40,567 nucleotides of DNA from Aestuarierythrobacter sp037968495 (lineage in GTDB: Bacteria; Pseudomonadota; Alphaproteobacteria; Sphingomonadales; Sphingomonadaceae). Of the stretch, positions 1-8,037 are shown in pieces. Position 1 is the stretch's first letter, and each line of letters begins with the position of its first letter. The notes under the pieces were generated by a model that did no database searches, was not told the DNA's origin, and saw only the letters and a program-made list of their open reading frames with translations. A program made the translations under genes and the position numbers. The stretch is taken from positions 1 to 40,567 of the forward strand of contig JBBKVP010000008.1 of assembly GCA_037968495.1 (NCBI GenBank). Reading direction: 5' to 3'.

Positions 1-309
1 CTGACGTCTGGCGGGGCGGTATTGGCTCATGACCATACGGCATCGAAAGCCGGCGCGCCTGCGATGCAGAAATGCGAAATGATGAAAGACGGTATGAAAA
101 TGCCGGGCATGATGATGAAGGGTGCTGATGGCAAAATGTCCTGCCAGATGATGGATCACTCGAAGATGGACCACAGCAAAATGGATCATTCAAAAATGTC
201 AGCCCCGGATGCGAGTGACAAAGCGCCACCAGCTATGGATCATTCGACGATGGACCATTCGAAGATGGATCATAGCATGATGGAGCCCAAAAAAGACGCG
301 CCTGAATAA
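1..309 (+). CDS. Met/His-rich periplasmic copper-binding protein, 3' part
   Basis: The frame is open from base 1 to the TAA at 307-309, so the 5' end lies outside the window. The first visible residues (LTSGGAVLA, then HDH) look like the end of a signal peptide with a VLA cleavage site, so the mature protein would be periplasmic. It is packed with Met and His: six MDHS units occur in two blocks of three, plus several MM and MxxM motifs, giving soft ligands suited to Cu(I) or Ag(I). It resembles the SilE/PcoE metal-sponge type and the MDHSKM-rich leader of CopB proteins, but it ends right after the repeats, so a small storage protein is more likely. The neighbouring csoR and copA support a role in copper tolerance. 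Function is inferred from composition and context. Confidence 0.75.
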   Translation: MTSGGAVLAHDHTASKAGAPAMQKCEMMKDGMKMPGMMMKGADGKMSCQMMDHSKMDHSKMDHSKMSAPDASDKAPPAMDHSTMDHSKMDHSMMEPKKDAPE

Positions 310-315
310 GAGAAA

Positions 316-358
316 AGTCTGGCTCGGAGCTCCGCTTTACGATTCTTCGGGCCAGACT
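316..358. terminator. Bidirectional terminator hairpin between copper protein and csoR
   Basis: Two 14-base arms (316-329 and 345-358) pair fully when two G-U pairs are allowed, around a 15-base loop. The stem lies 7 bases after the stop codon of the plus-strand gene and takes in two bases of the csoR stop codon (357-359). On the minus strand it is followed by TTTT, as expected for an intrinsic terminator. On the plus strand it is followed by ATTT. It can therefore serve both convergent genes. Confidence 0.65.
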
Positions 359-629
359 ATTTCCCCATCTTGCGGAACAGGTTCACCAATTCCGCAACTT
401 TCTCTTTCTGGTCAGCTTTGCTGCCCGAGGTCAAAGCTTCCTCGACGCAATGATTGGTATGAATTTCCAGAATTTTCATTTTGGTAGAGCGCAGGGCGGC
501 TTCCATCGCGGAGAATTGCTGGAGGATATCGATACAATAGCGATCATCTTCCATCATTTTAGCTATTCCGCGCGCCTGACCTTCGATCTTTCGCATCCGC
601 ACGATTTCTTTGGTGAATTTATCTGTCAT
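357..629 (-). CDS. csoR: CsoR-family copper-sensing repressor
   Basis: A 90-residue all-helical regulator of the CsoR/RcnR/FrmR (DUF156) family. The metal site is visible: Cys32 in DDRYCID, then His57 and Cys61 in HTNHC. The spacing of 25 and 4 residues matches the C-H-C Cu(I) triad of CsoR. The RKIEGQARGI motif near residues 13-22 is the usual helix-1 signature. In this family, apo-protein binds DNA and Cu(I) releases it. The start is supported by AAAGG about 5 bases upstream of the ATG. The gene diverges from the membrane protein-copA operon, and a CsoR-like operator lies in the intergenic region, so it probably controls that operon and perhaps itself. The copper assignment is well supported by motif and context. 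Confidence 0.9.
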   Translation of the reverse strand: MTDKFTKEIVRMRKIEGQARGIAKMMEDDRYCIDILQQFSAMEAALRSTKMKILEIHTNHCVEEALTSGSKADQKEKVAELVNLFRKMGK

Positions 630-687
630 GATGCCTTTATGCCAAATTTCGCGGTGTGATCAATCGAAAGGGGATGCGGCATCAACC

Positions 688-731
688 TTGACACTTCGCT
701 GCCCCAATACTATACCCCCCTATAGTATAAT
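688..731 (+). promoter_or_regulatory. Copper operon promoter with CsoR-like operator
   Basis: TTGACA at 688-693 is a perfect -35 box. A weak -10 (TATACC, 711-716) follows after 17 bp, and a perfect TATAAT lies at 726-731 but without a well-placed -35. Overlapping these is a perfect inverted repeat: ATACTATA (707-714), six C (715-720), TATAGTAT (721-728). AT-rich arms flanking a G/C tract are the known form of CsoR/RcnR-family operators. A repressor bound here would block RNA polymerase. The plus-strand gene begins at 758 with AGGAG at 747-751. The same palindrome could also supply the -10 of csoR on the other strand. Confidence 0.75.
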
Positions 732-757
732 CTGCTAACGATCAAGAGGAGACGGAA

Positions 758-1045
758 ATGACGCATGTTTCAAACCGCACACAAATCCTCATATGGGGCT
801 GGACGCTGAGCCTGTTTTTGCTTTTCAGCTACCTCATCTGCATAGGCTTTGGTCTTTTAGCGCCGCAGTCAATGCATATGCATGAAGCCTGGGCGCCATT
901 GCTGCCCGGATTTGAGTGGCTGACCTTGCAAGGCTTTCTCGCAGGCGCACTCGGTAGCTTTCTCTATGGTTGGTATATTGCCCTTTTGGTTATCCCGCTG
1001 CGCGCCTGGATAGGCCGCAAAGTTGCAGGCGCTGATCATGCCTGA
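758..1045 (+). CDS. Small two-TM membrane protein of the copper operon (DUF5676-like)
   Basis: A 95-residue protein with two hydrophobic segments (about residues 8-35 and 55-82) and a short His/Met-containing loop (SMHMHEAW) between them. The second segment contains FLYGWYIALLVIPL, which resembles the YGWY...PL signature of the DUF5676 family often found beside heavy-metal genes. I name that family from memory only. It has a good ribosome site (AGGAG six bases upstream) and is the first gene after the CsoR-controlled promoter. Its end overlaps the ATG of copA by 8 bp, so the two are probably translationally coupled. The MHMH loop could bind copper, but no function is established. Confidence 0.7.
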   Translation: MTHVSNRTQILIWGWTLSLFLLFSYLICIGFGLLAPQSMHMHEAWAPLLPGFEWLTLQGFLAGALGSFLYGWYIALLVIPLRAWIGRKVAGADHA

Positions 1046-3398
1046 GAACGATTCCGGGGCTGCCAAATCATGCTGTTGCAAAGACAAAGAGGCTTCTGCC
1101 GTGACGGTAAAAGATCCCGTGTGCGGCATGGATGTCGATCCTAGCAAGAGCGAGTATCATGCACAGCATGACGGGCATGATTATCATTTCTGCTCAGCCG
1201 GATGCAAAACCAAATTTGTCACTGACCCCGCGCATTATCTCACCGGTAAGCACCGCGAAGTAGACGAGGATGTTCCAGCAGGCACAATTTACACCTGCCC
1301 GATGCATCCGGAAATTCGACAAGAAGGGCCGGGCTCCTGTCCGATATGCGGGATGGCACTGGAACCCGAGACCTTTAGTCTCGATACCGGCCCCGATCCC
1401 GAATATCTGGATATGCGCAAGCGTTTCTGGGTCAGTGCGTTGTTTTCCATCCCGCTTTTCATTTACGCCATGGGCGACCTTATTCCGGGTAAGCCGTTTG
1501 AAGGGCTGTTTGAGCCGAGAGTATCGCAATGGTTGCAGCTCTTGCTGGCATCGCCAGTAGTTCTGTGGAGTGCATGGCCGTTCTTTGTGCGCGGCGTGAA
1601 CTCGCTCAAAACCATGAACCTCAACATGTTCACGCTAATTGGGCTTGGCGTGGCGGTGGCCTATGGCTTCAGTCTGGTCGCGACCCTGTTTCCAAGCATT
1701 TTCCCGGCAGCCTTTCGCGGCCATGATGGCGGCGTGGCGGTCTATTATGAGGCCGCTGCCGTTATCACCACCTTGGTCTTATTGGGCCAGGTTCTCGAAC
1801 TAAAAGCGCGCGGACAGACATCAAGTGCATTGCGCGCACTGCTGGAGTTGGCACCGCCAATTGCGCTGCGCGTTAGCGCGGATGGCTCGGAAGAAGAAAT
1901 ATCTCTCGACCTGGTACAGAGCGGCGACAGTTTGCGTGTTCGTCCGGGTGACAAGGTTCCCGTTGATGGCACCATCGCCAAGGGCTCCAGCACGATTGAT
2001 CAATCAATGATCACGGGCGAGCCAATCCCGGTTGCCAAAGCCAAAGGCGATAGTGTCACCGGCGGCACGGTAAATCAGACTGGCAGCTTTATCATGACCG
2101 CCGAACGCGTTGGCAAGGATACGCTTCTCGCCAAGATCGTCCAGATGGTCGTCGAAGCACAGCGCAGCCGTGCGCCCATCCAGAAACTGGCTGATACGGT
2201 TGCGGGCCTGTTTGTGCCTGCTGTGGTTCTGATCGCTATTGCCACATTCATTATATGGTCCATTTGGGGGCCAGAACCGGCGTTGGCTTATGGTTTGGTC
2301 AACGCGGTCGCAGTCCTTATCATCGCTTGTCCTTGTGCGCTTGGCCTTGCCACTCCGATGTCGATTATGGTTGGCACCGGCAAGGGCGCGCAAAACGGCA
2401 TTTTAATCAAAAATGCCGAGGCGCTCGAAACTCTCGAGAAGATTGACACAATCGTGGTCGATAAAACCGGCACGCTCACCGCGGGCAAGCCTAAACTGGT
2501 TTCTGTCGAACCGGAAAGGGGTTTTGACAACGACGAAATGCTTGCGCTTGTTGCTGCAATCGAAATGGCGAGTGAACATCCGCTGGCAGCCGCAATTGTA
2601 ACCGGCGCAAAGAAAAAGGGGCTTTCGTTTGATGCAGCAACCGACTTCCAGTCGGTGACCGGCGAAGGGGTTGAAGCCAGTGCACGGGGTAAGCGTGTCG
2701 CCATCGGCAATGAAAAAATGATGGACCGGCTCGGTGCCGCGAGTGCGGAGCTGATTGCCAAGGCGCAGGACGGCCGATCACAGGGGCAAACAGTGATGTT
2801 TGTCGCAGTTGATGGGAAGCCTGCAGGCCTTATCGGTGTCGCGGATCCGATCAAGCCGACTACGGCAGAGGCGATCAAGGCGCTGCATAAAGCCAATATC
2901 CGCGTGGTTATGCTGACTGGCGATGCCGAAGCGACCGCGCAAGCTGTTGGCAAGATGATTGGCATTGATGAAATCCACGCCAATGTGTCACCCGAAGACA
3001 AACACCGGGTCATCAGCGAGCTTCAAGCGGCGGGTAAAATGGTCGCAATGGCAGGCGACGGCATCAACGATGCTCCCGCGCTCGCCAAGGCCGATGTAGG
3101 GATTGCTATGGGCACTGGCACCGATGTGGCGATGGAGAGCGCTGGTATCACGCTCGTCAAAGGTGATCTTGGCGGCATCGCCAAAGCCCGTCATCTCAGC
3201 CAGCTAACGATGGGCAATATTCGGCAGAACCTGTTCTTTGCCTTTATCTACAATGGGCTCGGTGTGCCTGTCGCAGCAGGTGTTCTCTATCCGTGGTTTG
3301 GCATCTTGCTCAGCCCGATGATTGCCGCAGCAGCAATGAGCTTGTCGTCTGTATCGGTAATCGCCAATGCATTGCGTTTGCGCCGCAAAGCGCTGTGA
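1038..3398 (+). CDS. copA: Copper-exporting P1B-type ATPase with YHS and HMBD N-terminus
   Basis: A 786-residue heavy-metal ATPase that would export Cu(I) (or Ag(I)) across the inner membrane. The N-terminus has a Cys triplet (C12-C14), a YHS domain (DPVCGMDV at about 26-33, with C52 and C56) and a second Cys/His metal-binding module (CPMHPE at 87-92, CPICGM at 101-106) instead of the usual HMA domain. ATPase motifs are complete: TGEP actuator loop, CPC in TM6 (C431-P432-C433), DKTGT with phospho-Asp475, SEHPLA, and GDGINDAP. YN in TM7 and MSLSS in TM8 fit the Cu(I) class P1B-1. An upstream in-frame TTG at 1023 exists, but ATG 1038 is preferred because it overlaps the preceding stop. It lies downstream of the CsoR-like operator and is presumably copper-induced. 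Confidence 0.93.
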   Translation: MPENDSGAAKSCCCKDKEASAVTVKDPVCGMDVDPSKSEYHAQHDGHDYHFCSAGCKTKFVTDPAHYLTGKHREVDEDVPAGTIYTCPMHPEIRQEGPGSCPICGMALEPETFSLDTGPDPEYLDMRKRFWVSALFSIPLFIYAMGDLIPGKPFEGLFEPRVSQWLQLLLASPVVLWSAWPFFVRGVNSLKTMNLNMFTLIGLGVAVAYGFSLVATLFPSIFPAAFRGHDGGVAVYYEAAAVITTLVLLGQVLELKARGQTSSALRALLELAPPIALRVSADGSEEEISLDLVQSGDSLRVRPGDKVPVDGTIAKGSSTIDQSMITGEPIPVAKAKGDSVTGGTVNQTGSFIMTAERVGKDTLLAKIVQMVVEAQRSRAPIQKLADTVAGLFVPAVVLIAIATFIIWSIWGPEPALAYGLVNAVAVLIIACPCALGLATPMSIMVGTGKGAQNGILIKNAEALETLEKIDTIVVDKTGTLTAGKPKLVSVEPERGFDNDEMLALVAAIEMASEHPLAAAIVTGAKKKGLSFDAATDFQSVTGEGVEASARGKRVAIGNEKMMDRLGAASAELIAKAQDGRSQGQTVMFVAVDGKPAGLIGVADPIKPTTAEAIKALHKANIRVVMLTGDAEATAQAVGKMIGIDEIHANVSPEDKHRVISELQAAGKMVAMAGDGINDAPALAKADVGIAMGTGTDVAMESAGITLVKGDLGGIAKARHLSQLTMGNIRQNLFFAFIYNGLGVPVAAGVLYPWFGILLSPMIAAAAMSLSSVSVIANALRLRRKAL

Positions 3399-3524
3399 GC
3401 TGCGTGACCGCAAGCCTTAGTATCCTGCCTTTTGGCTGTCCAACTCCCGCTTTGGTGCGGGAATCCACGATCTGCGCGAGCAAAATGAAGCAATCCAACA
3501 ACCAATAAGATCCGGGAACATGGC

Positions 3525-3875
3525 ATGACGAAAAATGATGACCCAAAGCGGTTGAATAATCTGCCGTTGGCGCTGTCTCGCTGGGATAATGAGGGAGGAC
3601 AGCAACCAAAAATAGACGAACGCGGCTCCGATGATCCGGAAATGACTAACACTGAACTCGTCCTGCTTCGTGTTCGCGTCATTGCTCTGGAAAACATTGT
3701 CCTTGCCTTGCTCGCGGACCAACCAGCCGAGACCTATGACAAAGTCCGTGAAATGGCAGAGCTGATTTCGCCCAAAGAGGACGCTACACAGCACCCTCTA
3801 ACGATAGAAGCCGCATTGCACATGAACCGGTTCGCAGACCGAGCCGCGCGATTTAGCGTCGTTCGCGATAAATGA
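3525..3875 (+). CDS. Conserved-looking hypothetical protein
   Basis: A 116-residue soluble protein. The first 35 residues are polar and probably disordered. The middle (about 40-70) is a predicted helix with LLRVRVIALENIVLALLA, and it is followed by a region with ISPKE and HPLTIEAALHM. It has no signal peptide or membrane segment. I do not recognise a named domain, although the pattern recalls small proteins seen in sphingomonads. It lies 126 bp after copA and 13 bp before the next membrane-protein gene, so it may be cotranscribed with that gene. Function unknown. Confidence 0.6.
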   Translation: MTKNDDPKRLNNLPLALSRWDNEGGQQPKIDERGSDDPEMTNTELVLLRVRVIALENIVLALLADQPAETYDKVREMAELISPKEDATQHPLTIEAALHMNRFADRAARFSVVRDK

Positions 3876-3888
3876 AAATCATAGCGCT

Positions 3889-4335
3889 ATGAAGTTTGGT
3901 AGCGAACCAGAAGTCCATATCGCTACGTTTGGGTTCTTTACATCGTTCATCTGGGAAGTGCTGCAAATGCCCTACTTCGATGTTGGGTCGGCGACCTCCT
4001 GGGAAAGCACGCTAGGCTGCACGCGAGCCACATTTGGAGATGCCGGAATATTGGTGTTGGCATACACGGTGGTCTCAATGTTAAATCGAGACCGGCATTG
4101 GATGCACCGCCCAACTTATGGGAAGATCGGTATCTATCTGCTGACCGGCCTTGGAGTTACGGTAATCATCGAAGAAATCGCGACCAGCGTGCCTACGCAA
4201 TGGGGTTGGGGCTGGCGATATAGCGAACTCATGCCCTTATTCCCCGGCACAAATATTGGCTGCGTCCCCATCCTGATGTGGATCGTTATTCCACTGATAA
4301 CGCTCTGGTTTGCAAGGCGCCAGCCACGATCCTAA
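3889..4335 (+). CDS. Predicted four-TM membrane protein, unknown function
   Basis: A 148-residue integral membrane protein with about four hydrophobic segments (near residues 10-30, 50-65, 82-100, 124-142). Distinctive residues are FIWEVLQMPYF near the N-terminus, a CTRATFGDAGI motif, and EEIATSVPTQWGWGWRYSELMPLFPG before the last helix, quoted here only as landmarks. Conserved-looking Glu, Trp and Asp next to membrane segments suggest a family of its own, but I cannot name it. It starts 13 bp after the preceding hypothetical gene and ends 8 bp before the permease, so the three are probably one transcription unit. Confidence 0.65.
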   Translation: MKFGSEPEVHIATFGFFTSFIWEVLQMPYFDVGSATSWESTLGCTRATFGDAGILVLAYTVVSMLNRDRHWMHRPTYGKIGIYLLTGLGVTVIIEEIATSVPTQWGWGWRYSELMPLFPGTNIGCVPILMWIVIPLITLWFARRQPRS

Positions 4336-4343
4336 CCCGCGAC

Positions 4344-5669
4344 ATGCCAAAGGCAAATCAGATGCAAAGCAGCTCGTATAATAAGAACAGTCTCACGCTG
4401 GCGGGAACCGTAGCGATGGGGACCGGCGTCATGATCGGTGCTGGCATATTCGCGTTAACTGGTCAGATCGCCGAATTATCGGGACCGCTGTTTCCGCTGG
4501 CCTTCCTTATCGGGGCCGTGATCAGCGGGTTCAGCGCCTATACCTATATCAAAGTGTCTAATAAATATCCGTCAGCGGGCGGCATCGCTATGATTCTCAA
4601 AAAATCATATGGGCCGTCGACCATTACCGGCGCAGCCGCCTTGATGATGGCCTTTTCGATGATCATCAACGAAAGCCTGGTTGCCAGAACTTTCGGAACC
4701 TACACGCTCCAATTGTTCGATATAGGCCGCGAGTCCGTGCTGGTTCCGATACTGGCGATTGGTCTGATCGTCTTTGCGTTTATCGTTAACATCGCCGGTA
4801 ACAAGATAATCGGCGCGATATCCTCAATTACTGCGATCTTGAAAATCGGCGGGATAATGATTTTTTCCCTCGCCATTCTTTGGGCCTCGGGGTTCACGTT
4901 CGAGTTTACGCAAACTGCGCCAAGCGAAGCGGCTTCGCCGACCGGCTTTATTGCCGGGATTGCCCTCGCGATATTGGCGTTCAAGGGATTTACCACGATC
5001 ACCAATAGCGGCGGCGAGGTTGTTGAGCCTGAGAAGAATGTCGGGCGCGCTATCATGGTCTCTCTAGGGATATGCTTAATCGTATATATGACCGTAGCGC
5101 TCGCTGTGGGATCAACGCTTAGCACTACCGAAATTGCTGCTGCCAAAGATTATGCCCTGGCAGAGGCGGCGCGTCCTGCCTTTGGTGAATATGGCGTATG
5201 GTTCACAGTTGCTGTCGCAATAATCGCAACCGCATCGGGGCTTCTTGCTAGTGTTTTTGCCGTATCGCGTATGCTGGCGATGCTTACGGACATGAAGCTC
5301 ATTCCGCATCGCCATTTTGGAATGCCCGGTGACATTCAAAAGCACACGCTGGTTTTCACCGTAATCGCCGCAGGTCTGTTGGCTGCGTTCTTTGATTTGA
5401 GCCGGATAGCATCATTGGGGGCGATATTTTATCTCGTCATGGACATGATCATTCATTGGGGCGTGTATCGTCATCTCAAAGATGATGTCGGAGCAAAAGG
5501 CTGGATTTTGCTAAGCGCGATGATTCTGGATTTGATTGTTCTGGGAGCATTCCTAATCATGAAGGCAACGAGCGATCCAATGATCATAGCAATCTCATTT
5601 GCTGGGATTTCCGGATTTTTTGCGTTCGAAAAATACTATTTGTCGAACCAGGGGAGTGAAAGCGATTAG
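4344..5669 (+). CDS. APC-superfamily amino acid permease
   Basis: A 441-residue transporter with about 12 hydrophobic segments. The start of TM1 carries the APC hallmark (GTGVMIGAGIFALTG), where the unwound GAGIF stretch contacts the amino-group of the substrate in family members. TM3 and TM6-like segments (FKGFTTITNSGGEVVEPEKNV) also fit the family. Substrate cannot be told from sequence. ATG 4344 lies 8 bp after the preceding stop. A second ATG at 4362, with AAAGG eight bases upstream, is an equally good or better start and would shorten the protein by six residues. Both lie before the first membrane segment. Confidence 0.85.
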   Translation: MPKANQMQSSSYNKNSLTLAGTVAMGTGVMIGAGIFALTGQIAELSGPLFPLAFLIGAVISGFSAYTYIKVSNKYPSAGGIAMILKKSYGPSTITGAAALMMAFSMIINESLVARTFGTYTLQLFDIGRESVLVPILAIGLIVFAFIVNIAGNKIIGAISSITAILKIGGIMIFSLAILWASGFTFEFTQTAPSEAASPTGFIAGIALAILAFKGFTTITNSGGEVVEPEKNVGRAIMVSLGICLIVYMTVALAVGSTLSTTEIAAAKDYALAEAARPAFGEYGVWFTVAVAIIATASGLLASVFAVSRMLAMLTDMKLIPHRHFGMPGDIQKHTLVFTVIAAGLLAAFFDLSRIASLGAIFYLVMDMIIHWGVYRHLKDDVGAKGWILLSAMILDLIVLGAFLIMKATSDPMIIAISFAGISGFFAFEKYYLSNQGSESD

Positions 5670-5838
5670 AGGCTGAAATGCTTGAGTGTGTCCGTAAACT
5701 CTGCTGTTTCGATTCTACATTCCCATTCATTGAGATAGCGCAGTATGCCTGATTTCTCTGAAATGGAATTTCCAGTTTATGGTTGTTATCTCCAAAAGCA
5801 GACCGCCAGCTTCCCACCCAATTGCAGCCACGCCGACT

Positions 5839-6180
5839 TCATTCCATACCCGGTAGCTTAAAGCCCGGCGGTAAGCCCATGCCGCCCTGAACCTTCTGCA
5901 TTTCCTCGTTGGAAATCCGGTCGGCCTTGTCGCGCGCGTCGTTAAAAGCGGCGGTGACCAAGTCTTCGACCATCTGTTTTTCTTCCGGCTTCATCAGGCT
6001 TTCGTCGATGTTCACGCCGAGGATGCGGCCCTTGGCGGTGCAGCGGATTTTTACGAGCCCCCCGCCGGATTGTCCTTCGACCTCGATTGAATCGAGCTTT
6101 GCCTGCGTTTCGCCCATTTGCTTCTGGATTGTCTCCGCAGCTTTTTGAGCGGCTTGGATCATTTCTTCCATCGATTTCAT
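5839..6180 (-). CDS. ybaB: YbaB/EbfC nucleoid-associated protein
   Basis: A 113-residue small DNA-binding protein that forms dimers and coats DNA in family members. The N-terminal helix is amphipathic (residues 1-35). It is followed by the family core with the VEGQSGGGLVKI strand region, and by ESLMKPEEKQMVEDLV and a Gly/Pro-rich tail (GGMGLPPGFKLPGM), which is typical. Length is normal. It lies 24 bp after dnaX on the same strand, in the widespread dnaX-ybaB order. In many bacteria recR follows, but here the next gene downstream is the convergent permease. Confidence 0.93.
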   Translation of the reverse strand: MKSMEEMIQAAQKAAETIQKQMGETQAKLDSIEVEGQSGGGLVKIRCTAKGRILGVNIDESLMKPEEKQMVEDLVTAAFNDARDKADRISNEEMQKVQGGMGLPPGFKLPGME

Positions 6181-6204
6181 GTCGAGTACCTTATGCTGAA
6201 CCGC

Positions 6205-7971
6205 CTAGGCCGTTTGGCTCCAGGGCGGGCTGTTGTCTTGCGGCGCATTACGGGGGTCTTCATCGACCAGCCGCGCACCTGGGAATGCGGCCATTGTGGC
6301 GGCCACCAGGGGATCATTTTTCAAACGCTCGATAGCGTCCGCGCGTTCCTGCGCCTCGCGTTCGACCAGCGTTGGTTCACCGGCCACATCTTGCTCGGTC
6401 ACGTGCCATGCAACGCCAGTAATCTGGTTTAGCGCATCGCGTAGTTCGCCGGTAAAGTCATCGGAGAAGCCGTCCGCCAACGAATAAGCCAGCTTGCCGC
6501 GCTCGACCGTGATGGGCCGCACTTGCATACGAAGCCGCGATCCGAGGCCGAGGAACTTACGCTCGATCAGCTCGACCAACTCGCGCCAATCCAGCGCTTG
6601 CGGAGCGGTTGAGGCAGATGCGCCCTCCCCGCTTGCTGTCCCAGCTTGCGGTGCGGGCGCGCTTGCCATCATATCCTTGAGCTGTTTCACCAAACTGCCG
6701 GGATCGGGCATGTCGGAAGCATGCAGCACGCGCAGCAAAGCCATTTGCGCCGCGACCAGTGGATCGGGCGCGCCGCGCACCTCGTCATGACCCTTCATCA
6801 ATAACTGCCAAAGGCGGTGAAGTTGCGCTGGCTTCAACCGCTCAGCCCAAACCTTGATCGCATCACGCTCATCCTGCGTCGGCGCGTCGGATTCGCTGCC
6901 GCCGATTTGCGCGACGGTAATCTTGTGTACGAGGTCCATCACGCCGCGCATGAGCGAAAGCGGTTCGACGCCGAGCAAATGCTGCTTGTGGACTTCCTCC
7001 AGCAAAGCCGGAGCCTCGCCGTCGAGCATCGCAGTCAACAAGCGCCGCTGCCCGCCCTTATCGGCAAGCCCCAGCATATCGCGCACACGGTCAGCGAGGA
7101 CCTTCCCATCGCCGCCCAGATCGGCATGAGCGATGGCCTGATCGAGAATCGAGAGACCATCACGCACAGAACCTTCGGCAGCGTTCGCGATCATCGAAAG
7201 CGCCTCATCCTCCGCCTCGACGCCTTCCATCTGGCATATTTTAGCGAAGTGGTCGGACAGCATCGGCGCACTGATGCGCCGCAGGTCAAACCGCTGCGTG
7301 CGGCTAAGAACAGTCACCGGCAATTTGTCGACTTCGGTCGTAGCAAATAGGAACTTCACATGCGCAGGCGGTTCTTCAAGTGTTTTAAGCAAAGCATTGA
7401 AAGCATTGCGCGACAGCATGTGGACTTCATCGATGATATAGATTTTGTAGCGTGCTGATACGGCGGCATAGCGCACCGCTTCGATGATCTCGCGCACGTC
7501 GTCCACGCCGGTATGGCTGGCAGCGTCCATCTCGATCACATCCATGTGGCGGCCCTCGGCAATCGCCACACATGGCTCGCATTGGCCACAGGGATCTATG
7601 GTCGGCCCGCCCTGCCCGTCCGGCCCGATGCAATTGAGCGCCTTGGCAATCAGTCGCGCGGTCGAGGTTTTGCCCACCCCGCGAACGCCGGTCATCAGGA
7701 AGGCATGCGCCAGCCGGTCACGCTTGATCGCATTTCCCAGCGTGCGGACCATAGGTTCCTGACCGATCAACTCGCTAAAGGTTTGCGGGCGGTATTTGCG
7801 TGCGAGGACACGGTAGGGCTGGGCCGATTCGCCGGTCTTTGCGGGTTCGGCAGCCGCCGGCTTTGGCGCGGCAGCGGCGTCCTCACCGCCGAACATGGCG
7901 GACTGGCCGGCAGCCTCCAGCTCTTCGGCGGAGGGGGTCTCGTCCAGTTCGGGTGTGTCGGATTCGCTCAT
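6205..7971 (-). CDS. dnaX: DNA polymerase III gamma/tau subunit
   Basis: A 588-residue clamp-loader ATPase. An acidic, Ala-rich leader (1-50) precedes the AAA+ module. Walker A is GVRGVGKT (94-101), the four zinc ligands are C114, C128, C131 and C134, Walker B is DEVH (181-184), and FATTE gives sensor 1. A Pro/Ala-rich linker near residue 450 leads to the C-terminal tau region that binds DnaB and the polymerase in other bacteria. A GTG one codon upstream (7974) is possible, but ATG 7971 is preferred. I saw no obvious slippery heptamer that would give a separate gamma form. The gene sits between the SRP RNA gene and ybaB. Confidence 0.96.
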   Translation of the reverse strand: MSESDTPELDETPSAEELEAAGQSAMFGGEDAAAAPKPAAAEPAKTGESAQPYRVLARKYRPQTFSELIGQEPMVRTLGNAIKRDRLAHAFLMTGVRGVGKTSTARLIAKALNCIGPDGQGGPTIDPCGQCEPCVAIAEGRHMDVIEMDAASHTGVDDVREIIEAVRYAAVSARYKIYIIDEVHMLSRNAFNALLKTLEEPPAHVKFLFATTEVDKLPVTVLSRTQRFDLRRISAPMLSDHFAKICQMEGVEAEDEALSMIANAAEGSVRDGLSILDQAIAHADLGGDGKVLADRVRDMLGLADKGGQRRLLTAMLDGEAPALLEEVHKQHLLGVEPLSLMRGVMDLVHKITVAQIGGSESDAPTQDERDAIKVWAERLKPAQLHRLWQLLMKGHDEVRGAPDPLVAAQMALLRVLHASDMPDPGSLVKQLKDMMASAPAPQAGTASGEGASASTAPQALDWRELVELIERKFLGLGSRLRMQVRPITVERGKLAYSLADGFSDDFTGELRDALNQITGVAWHVTEQDVAGEPTLVEREAQERADAIERLKNDPLVAATMAAFPGARLVDEDPRNAPQDNSPPWSQTA

Positions 7972-8037
7972 CACCTGACAAGGTAGGGAATGGCGCGCGG
8001 CTTGTCAGGGGCAATCGGCAAGTGCGGGGTGGAAAAA

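Noticed and set aside
2288..3013. Long minus-strand frame opposite copA
   Set aside because: It lies wholly inside copA, has low-complexity Ser/Ala-rich composition and no family motif.
3445..3462. TCCCGC/GCGGGA hairpin after copA
   Set aside because: Only 6 bp, 46 bases past the stop and without a T-run. Too weak to call a terminator.
5670..5838. Possible gene or attachment site between the permease and ybaB
   Set aside because: No open frame with motifs and no direct repeat or tRNA end. Only a short palindrome in TGGAATTTCCA.
6205..7971. Programmed frameshift in dnaX giving gamma
   Set aside because: No A-rich slippery heptamer with following stem was found by eye in the linker region.
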